Assembly (NCBI GenBank): GCA_030529545.1
Contig: JAUMWR010000021.1
Location: forward strand, 1 to 39,950
Direction: 5' to 3'
Source of the DNA: Buchananella hordeovulneris
GTDB taxonomy: Bacteria > Actinomycetota > Actinomycetes > Actinomycetales > Actinomycetaceae
Length of the DNA stretch: 39,950 nucleotides
Part shown: one piece after another, positions 18,548 to 26,170 of the stretch
Position numbering within the stretch: the first letter of the stretch is position 1
How the letters are laid out: each line of letters begins with the position of its first letter
Translations under genes and position numbers: made by a program
The notes under the pieces: model-generated
Database searches by the model: none
The model's input: the letters and a program-made list of their open reading frames with translations, nothing else
Told to the model about the DNA's origin: nothing

Positions 18548-20941
18548 ATGACCACTGAATCGACCTTCACGCAGCAAGACGGCGCCGCTGGCTTCATCGC
18601 AGAAACCCAGCCGCGCATCGGCATTCTCACCTCCGGCGGTGACGCCCAGGGCATGAACGCGGCCGTTCGCGCCGTGGTGCGCACGGCGCTGCGCATGGGC
18701 GCGCAGCCCTACGCCGTCCGCGAGGGCTGGCAGGGCGCTGTGGACGGCGGCGAGGGAATCCAGCGCCTGGAGTGGGAGTCCGTGGGCTCCATCCTGCACA
18801 AGGGCGGCACCATCATCGGCACTGCCCGCTGCGCCGCCTTCCGCGAGCGCTGGGGCATGCGCACCGCCGCCAAGCACTTCGTGGAGCTGGGCATCGACCG
18901 CCTGGTCGTGATCGGCGGTGACGGCTCCCTCACTGGTACCGAGGAGTTCCGCCGCGAGTGGCCCTCCCTGCTGGACGAGCTGGTGGAGAACGGGGAGATC
19001 ACCGCCGAGATGCGCGACGCTCACCCCGAGCTGACCATCGCCGGCCTGGTGGGCTCCATCGACAACGACATGGTGGGCACGGACATGACGATCGGCGCGG
19101 ACTCTGCGCTGCACCGCATCGTGGACGCGATCGACGACATCTCCGCCACCGCCGCCTCCCACCAGCGCACCTTCATCATCGAGGTGATGGGCCGCCACTG
19201 CGGCTACCTGGCCCTCATGGCCGCCGTCGCCGGCGGCTGCGACTACGTACTGATCCCGGAGAACCCGCCCGCCGAGGGCTGGGAGGACCACATGGTGGAG
19301 CTGCTGCGCAACGGCCGCGCGCAGGGCCGCCGCGACTCCCTCATCATCGTTGCCGAGGGAGCCAAGGACCGTAACGGCAACCCGATCACCTCCCAGCAGG
19401 TCCAGCAGGCCATTCAGGACCGCATGGGCGAGTCCGCGCGCATCACCATCCTGGGGCACGTGCAGCGCGGTGGCGCCCCCTCCGCCTACGACCGCTGGAT
19501 GTCCACCCTGCTGGGCTACGCCGCCGCGCAGGAGGTTATCCAGGACAGCGACGGCCACCCCACCCAGGTACTGGGCGTGCGCCGCAACCGCATCGCGCTA
19601 CTGCCGCTGACCGAGACCGTGGCCGCCACCCGCGCCGTCAAGGGCATGGTGGAGGAGGGCCGCTACGACCAGGCGATCGCCGCCCGCGGCCCGTCCTTCG
19701 GCGAGATGGTGCGCATCTTCAGCGCCCTGGCCACCCCGCCGGGCACCCCGGAGGACACCGCCGTGTTCGCTGACCACGCCTGGCCCGCCGACCCGGTCGT
19801 GGTGACCGACGCGGACGGCACCGAGCGCGCTCCCCGCGTTGCCCTCCTGCACTGCGGCGGCCTAGCCCCCGGCATGAACACGGCCGCCCGCGCCGTCACC
19901 CGCCTGGGCCTGCACCGCGGCATGGAGATGCTGGGCGTGCGCGGATCGTTCAAGGGCTTGATCGACGGTCGCGTTGCCCCGCTGGACTGGGGCGAGGTCG
20001 ACGCGTGGGTGGGTGACGGTGGCGCCGAGCTCGGCACCCGCCGCCCGGTTCCCTCCCGCGAGATGCTCTACTCCCTGGCCCGCGCCATCGAGCAGAACAA
20101 GATCGACGCGGTGATCTTGATCGGTGGCTTCAACGCCTACCTGAGCGCCCGCTTGATCGCCAACGAGCAGGCCAACTACCCGGCCTTCCGCATTCCATTC
20201 GTGGTGGTGCCCGCCTCGATCGACAACAACCTGCCCGGCTCCGAGCTGTGCATCGGCGCGGACACGGCACTGAACAAGGCCGTGGGGGCCCTGGACATGA
20301 TCCGCCAGTCCGCCTCCGCCTCCAAGCGCTGTTTTGTGGTGGAGACGATGGGCCGCCGCTGCGGCTACCTGGCCTACATGTCCGGCCTGGCCACGGGCGC
20401 GGAGAAGGTCTACCTGCAGGAGGAGGGCATCACGCTGGCCGACCTCAAGCGGGACACCGACGCCATGATCACCTCCTTCAAGGAGGGGCGCCGCCTCTTC
20501 CTGGCAATCCGCAACGAGCAGGCCAGCGAGCTCTACACCACCGACTTCCTGGCGCGCCTGTTCGCGGAGGAGGGCCGGGGGTTGTACGACGTCCGCCAGA
20601 ACGTGCTTGGCCACATCCAGCAGGGTGGTAACCCGACGCCCTTTGACCGCCTGCTCGCCACCCGCCTGAGCTACTACGCGCTGAAGGACGTGGTGGAGCA
20701 GTTGCGCAGCGATCGCGGCGAGGTGCGTTACGTGGGACTGGTTGGCTCCACGATGGGCACCGCCGAGATCGAGGAGATGGACCGCGTGATCGACCTGGAG
20801 CTGCGCCGTCCCAAGGAGCAGTGGTGGTTGAACCTGCGCACGGTCTCTGACCTGGTCAGCGACCGCCACACCGACTCCTCCATCGCCCGCATGGAGGTGT
20901 TGCGCGCCGACGCCGAGCGCTCGATGCACTCGGCGGACTGA
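18548..20941 (+). CDS. Tandem-domain (eukaryote-like) ATP-dependent 6-phosphofructokinase
   Basis: 797 residues, about twice a typical bacterial PfkA, and made of two PFK domains. The N-terminal half (about 23-400) has ILTSGGDAQGMNAAVR, GGDGS at 123-127 (the Gly pattern of ATP-users rather than pyrophosphate-users), SIDND with catalytic D172, and the stretch EVMGRHCGYLAL. The C-terminal half (about 428-780) keeps the fold (LLHCGGLAPGMN, ETMGRRCGYLAY). It has IGGFN in place of GGDGS and SIDNN (557-561) in place of SIDND, so the catalytic base is lost. This half is probably regulatory, as in animal and fungal PFK. The start at 18548 is preferred over 18539 because GGAAAGGA lies about 10 nt before it. 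The enzyme makes fructose 1,6-bisphosphate in glycolysis. A terminator follows at once. Confidence 0.92.
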   Translation: MTTESTFTQQDGAAGFIAETQPRIGILTSGGDAQGMNAAVRAVVRTALRMGAQPYAVREGWQGAVDGGEGIQRLEWESVGSILHKGGTIIGTARCAAFRERWGMRTAAKHFVELGIDRLVVIGGDGSLTGTEEFRREWPSLLDELVENGEITAEMRDAHPELTIAGLVGSIDNDMVGTDMTIGADSALHRIVDAIDDISATAASHQRTFIIEVMGRHCGYLALMAAVAGGCDYVLIPENPPAEGWEDHMVELLRNGRAQGRRDSLIIVAEGAKDRNGNPITSQQVQQAIQDRMGESARITILGHVQRGGAPSAYDRWMSTLLGYAAAQEVIQDSDGHPTQVLGVRRNRIALLPLTETVAATRAVKGMVEEGRYDQAIAARGPSFGEMVRIFSALATPPGTPEDTAVFADHAWPADPVVVTDADGTERAPRVALLHCGGLAPGMNTAARAVTRLGLHRGMEMLGVRGSFKGLIDGRVAPLDWGEVDAWVGDGGAELGTRRPVPSREMLYSLARAIEQNKIDAVILIGGFNAYLSARLIANEQANYPAFRIPFVVVPASIDNNLPGSELCIGADTALNKAVGALDMIRQSASASKRCFVVETMGRRCGYLAYMSGLATGAEKVYLQEEGITLADLKRDTDAMITSFKEGRRLFLAIRNEQASELYTTDFLARLFAEEGRGLYDVRQNVLGHIQQGGNPTPFDRLLATRLSYYALKDVVEQLRSDRGEVRYVGLVGSTMGTAEIEEMDRVIDLELRRPKEQWWLNLRTVSDLVSDRHTDSSIARMEVLRADAERSMHSAD

Positions 20942-20970
20942 ACCCGCTTCCGGGACACACCCCCTTGGCA

Positions 20971-21016
20971 GGTTGGGGGCGGAGAACTGGGGGTTCGCCG
21001 CCCCCAACCCGTGTTT
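20971..21016 (+). terminator. Rho-independent terminator of the PFK gene
   Basis: A perfect 12-bp stem (20971-20982 with 20998-21009) is followed by CGTGTTTT. It begins 30 bp after the PFK stop and isolates the following iron-box operon. Confidence 0.85.
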
Positions 21017-21154
21017 TGGACTGCCTCCGCCCCTCGCTGCTCCGCCAGGCACGAACCGCCCCCTCCTGGCGCCCGCGTTAGTGCGCCTAAGGTGCATCGC
21101 CCCTGCCTCCAGGGACCTTGCACCTATCCCCCTTCCCCTAGTCGGGAGTAAGGT

Positions 21155-21185
21155 TTGCCTTCGTTAGGACAGGCTCACCTATAAG
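21155..21185 (+). promoter_or_regulatory. DtxR/IdeR-type iron box overlapping the promoter of the ECF/ABC operon
   Basis: The 19-bp site at 21164-21182 (TTAGGACAGGCTCACCTAT) matches the DtxR/IdeR consensus TTAGGTTAGSCTAACCTWA at 15 of 19 positions. It keeps the symmetric core TAGG-NN-AG-N-CT-NN-CCTA. A possible -10 (TATAAG, 21180-21185) overlaps its end, and a loose -35 (TTGCCT, 21155-21160) lies before it. Iron-loaded DtxR/IdeR binding here would block RNA polymerase. The first gene starts 24 bp downstream. Iron control is inferred from site similarity and gene content. Confidence 0.75.
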
Positions 21186-21205
21186 GAATTGAATTAGGGG
21201 GATCA

Positions 21206-21826
21206 ATGCCTTCGGCACAGACGGAAGCGCCCGCCACCACTCCCAGCACCGAGCAGGTGGTACGCACCTCCAAGCAGAGCGCGCTGCGCGACTCCGTACT
21301 CGGCACCCGCAACCTGATGACCGTGGCCGCGCTAGCAGTGGTCGGTTCGCTCCTCGTAGTGCCGATGTCCTTCTTCGGCCACGCCGCCGCCACGAGCCCC
21401 AAGAACGTCATCGCCCTGTGCGCGCTGATGGGCGCCTGGCTCATCGCCTACGCCCTGCCCGGCGTGATAGTGCGCAAGCCCGGCGCGTTCATCGTGGGCG
21501 GCCTCATCATCGGCGTCATCTCCTCCTTCACCACCCCGCTCGGCTTCGGCGCGATCCCGGGTAACTTGCTGGGCGCCGCCTTCATCGAGCTGCCCTTCCT
21601 GATCTTCCTCTACCGCAAGTGGGACTGGTGGCTTTACGCCATCGGTGCCACCGTCTTTGGTGGCATGAACGGCACCGCCTACGCCTATGCCATGAAGGTG
21701 GCCATGACACCGACCCAGGCCACCATTGCCATCGCGGTCTCGCTGCTCTCCGCCTACGCGGGCATGGCCGCCTGCTTTGGCCTGCGCAAGGCCCTGGCTC
21801 GGACCGGGGTGGGGATCGCTAAGTGA
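21206..21826 (+). CDS. ECF transporter S (substrate-binding) component, YkoE-like
   Basis: 206 residues: a hydrophilic 35-residue N-terminus, then five or six hydrophobic segments. VRKPGAFIVGG, a following Gly-rich turn, IELPFLIFLYRKW and AIGATVFGGMNG resemble the YkoE/MptD-like group of S components. S components set the substrate and dock on an EcfA/EcfT module. YkoE itself is linked to thiamine precursors, but the iron box and the IrtAB-type partners suggest a metallophore or iron-related ligand here (inference). AGGGGG lies just before the ATG. The stop overlaps the GTG start of the ATPase gene as GTGA. Confidence 0.8.
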   Translation: MPSAQTEAPATTPSTEQVVRTSKQSALRDSVLGTRNLMTVAALAVVGSLLVVPMSFFGHAAATSPKNVIALCALMGAWLIAYALPGVIVRKPGAFIVGGLIIGVISSFTTPLGFGAIPGNLLGAAFIELPFLIFLYRKWDWWLYAIGATVFGGMNGTAYAYAMKVAMTPTQATIAIAVSLLSAYAGMAACFGLRKALARTGVGIAK

Positions 21827-23550
21827 GCGCGGCGGGTAGCACGCAACTTCCCGCCCCACTGGTCCGCACCGAACGTCTGCAGGTGCGCTACCACGCCCGG
21901 GAGGGCTGGATCCCCGCCACGCCGCTGACGCTGGAGCTCCAGCCTGGGCAAACCACCCTGCTGGTGGGCCCGTCTGGGTGCGGCAAGTCCACCCTCACGC
22001 TGACCATCAACGGCCTGGTTCCCCACTCGGTGCCTTCCGACTACCGCGGCTCGATTCTGGTTGCCGGCGGCGAGGTGGCTGACGCGGGCTTGCCCGAGCT
22101 GGTGGCGCGCACCGCGATGGTGATGCAGGACCCCGACGCTCAGGTGGTGACCGGCTCGGTGTGGGACGAGGTCTGCTACGCCCTGCAAAACGCCTGCCTG
22201 CCGCGGCAGGAGATAGTGGAGCGCGCCAGCGGCGCGCTCCAAACCATGGGGCTGACCCACCTGGCCACGGCCGATCCCTGGCAGCTCTCGGGCGGACAGC
22301 GCCAGCGCGTGCTGCTGGCCGCCGCCTTGGCCCAGCGCCCCCAGTTGCTGGTGCTAGACGAGCCCACCGCCAACCTGGATCCCGCCGCAGCGGCCGCGTT
22401 CTACGCGAGCCTGCCCTCCCTCCAGTCCGGCGAGACGACCGTCCTGATCGTCGAGCACAACCTGGATCACCTCATCGGCGGTGTGGACCACGTGATCGCC
22501 CTGGACAAGGCCGGCACCGTCCTGGCCCAGGGCTCCGCTCGGCAGGTGTTCGGCGAACAGACCGACCTCCTGGCCGAGGCCGGCATCCGCCTACCCACCG
22601 CCACACGCGTCGGCGCCCTGCTGGGGATGCGTCCGCTGCCCCTCACCGCCAGCGATTTGGCCGACGCTCCTCCCGCCGCCCCCACGCGTGCCCGCCGCGC
22701 GGTCGAGCCAGGGCAGACGCGGCAGGCAACGTCGGCCACGGAAAAAGACGCGCAACCACCCACGGTCGCGGCTACGGCACTCAACGTGTCGATCGGGAAG
22801 AACCGCGTGCTCACGGACGTGGACTTCTGCGCCTGGCAGGGGGAAATCCTGGCGGTGCTGGGCGTCAACGGCTGCGGCAAATCCACGCTGCTGCGCACCC
22901 TGGTTGGGCTCCAGCCCTTCACCTGCGCGGCATTCGAGTTCCAGGGCCGCCCCGTGCGCAGGCCGCGCGTGCACCCGCTGGCCACGCTCGTCACGCAGAA
23001 CCCAGAGCACCAGTTTGTGCGCAACACAGTGCGCGACGAGCTGGCCCACAGCCTGCGCCTGGCAAAGCGCGGCGAGGCCGAAATCGCGGCGCAGGTGGAC
23101 CACCTGCTGGCCGAGTACGGCCTCACCGACCTGGCCGAGGCCCACCCCTTCACCCTCTCCGGCGGGGAAAAGCGCCGCCTCAGCGTGGCCGCCGCGCTCG
23201 CCCTGCCCAGGCAGGTGCTCTACCTGGACGAGCCCACCTTTGGCCAGGATGCCCGCAACGCGGGCCGGCTCCTGAGCAACATGCGCGCCCTGGCCGACCA
23301 GGGCACCGCCGTGGTCATGGCCACCCACGACCTAGAGCTCGTGGCAGAGCACGCCGACCGCGTTCTCCTCCTGGCCGGTGGCCGCGTGCGCGCCCACGCC
23401 GCCACCCGCGATGTACTCACCGACCTGGACGCGCTCAGCGACGCCGGCCTATGCCCGGCCCCGCTCACGCAGCTCAGCCGCCTCCTGCGCCCCGGCCAGC
23501 CGGCCTGGGTCAGGTGGGCCGACCTCCCGACCGCAGGAGCAGCCGCATGA
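21823..23550 (+). CDS. Fused double ECF ATPase (two ABC domains in one chain)
   Basis: 575 residues. ABC domain 1: Walker A GPSGCGKST at 49-57, signature LSGGQ at 155-159, Walker B LLVLDE at 175-180. ABC domain 2: Walker A GVNGCGKST at 347-355, signature LSGGE at 445-449, Walker B VLYLDE at 465-470. Both have Q-loops (MQDPDAQ, TQNPEHQ), both look catalytically complete, and the typical ECF pattern of a Q-x-P-D/E is present. A poorly conserved linker of about 60 residues (about 260-318) joins them and encodes an exact copy of the GACGTTGCC word on the opposite strand (22725-22733). The protein would replace the separate EcfA1/EcfA2 pair. The start is GTG overlapping the S-component stop, and the end overlaps the EcfT start as ATGA. 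Confidence 0.92.
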   Translation: MSAAGSTQLPAPLVRTERLQVRYHAREGWIPATPLTLELQPGQTTLLVGPSGCGKSTLTLTINGLVPHSVPSDYRGSILVAGGEVADAGLPELVARTAMVMQDPDAQVVTGSVWDEVCYALQNACLPRQEIVERASGALQTMGLTHLATADPWQLSGGQRQRVLLAAALAQRPQLLVLDEPTANLDPAAAAAFYASLPSLQSGETTVLIVEHNLDHLIGGVDHVIALDKAGTVLAQGSARQVFGEQTDLLAEAGIRLPTATRVGALLGMRPLPLTASDLADAPPAAPTRARRAVEPGQTRQATSATEKDAQPPTVAATALNVSIGKNRVLTDVDFCAWQGEILAVLGVNGCGKSTLLRTLVGLQPFTCAAFEFQGRPVRRPRVHPLATLVTQNPEHQFVRNTVRDELAHSLRLAKRGEAEIAAQVDHLLAEYGLTDLAEAHPFTLSGGEKRRLSVAAALALPRQVLYLDEPTFGQDARNAGRLLSNMRALADQGTAVVMATHDLELVAEHADRVLLLAGGRVRAHAATRDVLTDLDALSDAGLCPAPLTQLSRLLRPGQPAWVRWADLPTAGAAA

Positions 23551-24419
23551 ACGCCGCCACCGCCTCCGTCCTAGGCCCCCAGCAGGCGGGCGCCGCTCCG
23601 AACGGCACCGTTCAGTTGCCCCCTCCCCCGCCGCGCCCGGCGGGCCCGGCGGGCTGGCTCGATCTGAACCCGCTATCCCCGTTCGCAGCGATCGTCCCCC
23701 TGACCGTGGTGGCGGCGGTGACGCTGGACCTGCGTCTACCCGCTGGGGTGGCGGCGTTGGCCGCTGCCCTGGCCCTGGTGCTAAACCCTCGGCGCGGCGC
23801 TGTCTTGGTGCCGGCGGTGGCCGCCATGTGCACGGTGCTGGCGCTGGGGCTGGCGGTCGCCGTGGCCCCGCCAGTCAGCGAGACCGCCACCTTCCACTTC
23901 CTCTTCCTGCACCTGACCCCCACCCAGCTCAACATCGGAGCCCAGCTGGGAGTGCGCCTGGCGGCGGTCATCTACCTGGTGCTCAACACCGCCCTGCTCT
24001 CCTCCCCCACGCAGGCGCTGATCGCCAGCGTGCAGCACCTGAAGCTGCCGCTACGGATCGCGGGGGCCGGCATGGCCGCCATCGGACTGGGGCGGGTGCT
24101 GCGCCAGCAGCACCTGGCGATTCGCCAGGCCCACCTGCTGCGCGGCTCGCGCCTGGACTGGCCCGTGCTGGGACCGATCGCCCGCTGGGTGCGGTCCGCT
24201 CCCGCGCTGGTGGCCGCCGCCGTGCGGCACGCCGAACGCGTCTCCATGTCTATGGACGCCCGCTCCTTTGGGGCGCACCGCAGCCGCACCGAGTTCTACA
24301 CCCCGCGCTGGCGCTGGCTTGACTCCCTGCTGCTCCTGGTCCTGTGGGGCCTGGGGGCGGGGGCTGCCTGGCTGGTGCGCGCCCAAGGTTTTTCACTATT
24401 CCCCACCTATGTGAGTTGA
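23547..24419 (+). CDS. ECF transporter T (transmembrane coupling) component
   Basis: 290 residues. A Pro-rich N-terminus precedes several membrane segments (about 48-66, 74-105, 140-160 and a C-terminal one near 262-282). The cytoplasmic helices hold the EcfT coupling motif, here SMDARSFGAH (compare the usual A-R-G signature), which contacts the two ATPase domains. Its start overlaps the ATPase stop (ATGA), with GGAG 8 nt upstream, so the subunits are co-translated. The next gene begins 2 nt after its stop. A longer reading of the same frame from 22161 is only a shadow of the ATPase gene. Confidence 0.88.
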   Translation: MNAATASVLGPQQAGAAPNGTVQLPPPPPRPAGPAGWLDLNPLSPFAAIVPLTVVAAVTLDLRLPAGVAALAAALALVLNPRRGAVLVPAVAAMCTVLALGLAVAVAPPVSETATFHFLFLHLTPTQLNIGAQLGVRLAAVIYLVLNTALLSSPTQALIASVQHLKLPLRIAGAGMAAIGLGRVLRQQHLAIRQAHLLRGSRLDWPVLGPIARWVRSAPALVAAAVRHAERVSMSMDARSFGAHRSRTEFYTPRWRWLDSLLLLVLWGLGAGAAWLVRAQGFSLFPTYVS

Positions 24420-24421
24420 GA

Positions 24422-26170
24422 ATGGCAAAGAAGAAGACGCCGGAGGTCAGCCCGCTGGGCGCGCTGTTGGCTCCCGTTAAGACCCCGATGTTGCTCTCCG
24501 TGGTCTCGGGTTTTCTGGCCGCAGGTCTGGGCCTGGTGCCCGTGATCGCCCTGACCTTCTTCGCGGAGGAGGTGGTGGCTGGCAGTGTCACCACCACCCT
24601 GGCGTGGGCCTGCCTCGGTGCCACGGCTGCTGGCTTTGTGCTCAGCCACCTGCTGCACGCCGGTGCCACCGGCTACGTCCACAAAGTGGAGTCAGCCTTT
24701 AGGCACCAGCTGCGTTCCAAGATCCTGCGCCACCTGGCGCGGTTGCCGCTGGGCTGGCACAACGAGGAGTCCTCAGGGCGGATGCGCACGATCATCACCG
24801 AGGACGTCACGCGCATCCACACGATCGTGGCCCACTTTGGCCCTGACCTGGGCTTGGGCATCGGCACCCCGCTGCTGGGCCTGGCTTTCCTGTTTTCGCG
24901 CTCGTGGGTGTTCGCGCTGATCCTGCTGCTGTGGGAGGTGCTGCTGATTCTCGGCTTCTTTGCCGTCGGCCGGGCCACGCACAGTAACATCGCTGAGGAA
25001 TTCATCGACGCAGAGAAGGCCCTGACCGCCGCCACCGTGGAGCTCAGCGACGGCATCGCCACCGTGAAGGCCTTTGGCCCGGACCAGGCGCACTTCTCCC
25101 GCTTTGAGAACGCGGTGGACCGCTATACCGGCCTGGCCTACGAGTACATGAAGAGCGTGGGCAGCGCCACCGCCGTCTTCTCCGCGTTCCTGGCGCCGGC
25201 CGCGCTGTTGTTGCCGGTGTCGGTGGCCGGTTTCTTCCTGGCCCGCGCCGGCTGGATTGAGCCGGTGACCATCCTGCCTTTCGCCCTGGTTGGGGTGAGC
25301 CTGACGACCGGCTTGAACAACATGGTCATGGTCGCCAACCTGCTGTGGCAGGGCCGCAGCGCCGCCGAGCGCCTGCACGCCCTGCTGGAGGTGCCCGCCC
25401 TGCCCGAGCCCACCGCCCCGCAGCACATCGAGCGCTCTCGGGCCGGCGTCAACTTGGAGTTTGACCGCGTCTCCTTCCGTTACGAGGCCGACGGCGTGCT
25501 CGCATTGGACGACGTTTCCGCCCACCTGCCTGCGGGCACGATTACCGCCGTCGTGGGGCCCTCCGGCTCCGGCAAGTCCACCCTCGTTCGCCTGCTGGCC
25601 CGCTTCTGGGACGTGGAGCAGGGCGCGGTAAAGGTGGGCGGGACGGACGTGCGCGCCGTCGCCACCACCGAGTTGCTCTCCACGATGGGGGTGGTGCTGC
25701 AGGAGGGCGGCATCCTCAACGACACGGTGCGGGCCAACATCGCGCTGGCCAAGCCACAGGCGAGCCAAACGGAGATCGAGGCGGCCGCGCGGGCGGCGCA
25801 GATCCACGAGCGGATCTGCGAACTGCCTCAGGGCTACGACACCGTGCTGGGCTCCGACGAGGGGCATCTTTCCGGCGGGGAGCGCCAGCGCATCGCCCTG
25901 GCGCGGGTCTTCCTGGCCGACTCCCCGGTGATCTTGCTGGACGAGGCCACAGCGCAGGCCGACCCGCACTCCGAGCGCCTGATCCAAACCGCCCTGGCCC
26001 GGCTGGCGCACGGCCGCACGGTGGTGGTCATCGCCCACCGCCTAGCCACTATCCAGGACGTCGACCAGATCCTGGTGCTGGAGCGCGGCCGACTAGTCGA
26101 GAGCGGCACGCACGCGGAGCTGGCCGTTGCGGGCGGCACCTACCAGAGCATGTGGGAGGCACAGCAGTGA
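24422..26170 (+). CDS. ABC half-transporter, exporter fold, IrtA/YbtP-type (siderophore uptake candidate)
   Basis: 582 residues. An N-terminal six-helix membrane domain (about 20-305) is fused to an ATPase: Walker A GPSGSGKST at 379-387, signature LSGGE at 483-487, Walker B VILLDEAT at 503-510, and H-loop IAHR. The post-Walker-B sequence DEATAQADPHSE resembles the ATADP-type stretch seen in IrtAB/YbtPQ proteins, exporter-fold transporters that work in siderophore import. The protein should pair with the next gene as a heterodimer in the cytoplasmic membrane. It starts 2 nt after the EcfT stop, with only a weak GAGTTGAG ribosome site, so coupling is likely. An export role cannot be excluded from sequence alone. 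Confidence 0.85.
   Translation: MAKKKTPEVSPLGALLAPVKTPMLLSVVSGFLAAGLGLVPVIALTFFAEEVVAGSVTTTLAWACLGATAAGFVLSHLLHAGATGYVHKVESAFRHQLRSKILRHLARLPLGWHNEESSGRMRTIITEDVTRIHTIVAHFGPDLGLGIGTPLLGLAFLFSRSWVFALILLLWEVLLILGFFAVGRATHSNIAEEFIDAEKALTAATVELSDGIATVKAFGPDQAHFSRFENAVDRYTGLAYEYMKSVGSATAVFSAFLAPAALLLPVSVAGFFLARAGWIEPVTILPFALVGVSLTTGLNNMVMVANLLWQGRSAAERLHALLEVPALPEPTAPQHIERSRAGVNLEFDRVSFRYEADGVLALDDVSAHLPAGTITAVVGPSGSGKSTLVRLLARFWDVEQGAVKVGGTDVRAVATTELLSTMGVVLQEGGILNDTVRANIALAKPQASQTEIEAAARAAQIHERICELPQGYDTVLGSDEGHLSGGERQRIALARVFLADSPVILLDEATAQADPHSERLIQTALARLAHGRTVVVIAHRLATIQDVDQILVLERGRLVESGTHAELAVAGGTYQSMWEAQQ

Noticed and set aside
22161..23546. Start of a 752-codon frame that runs into EcfT
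   Set aside because: The first 460 or so codons are a shadow of the ECF ATPase in another frame. EcfT proper begins at 23547 with its own ribosome-binding site.
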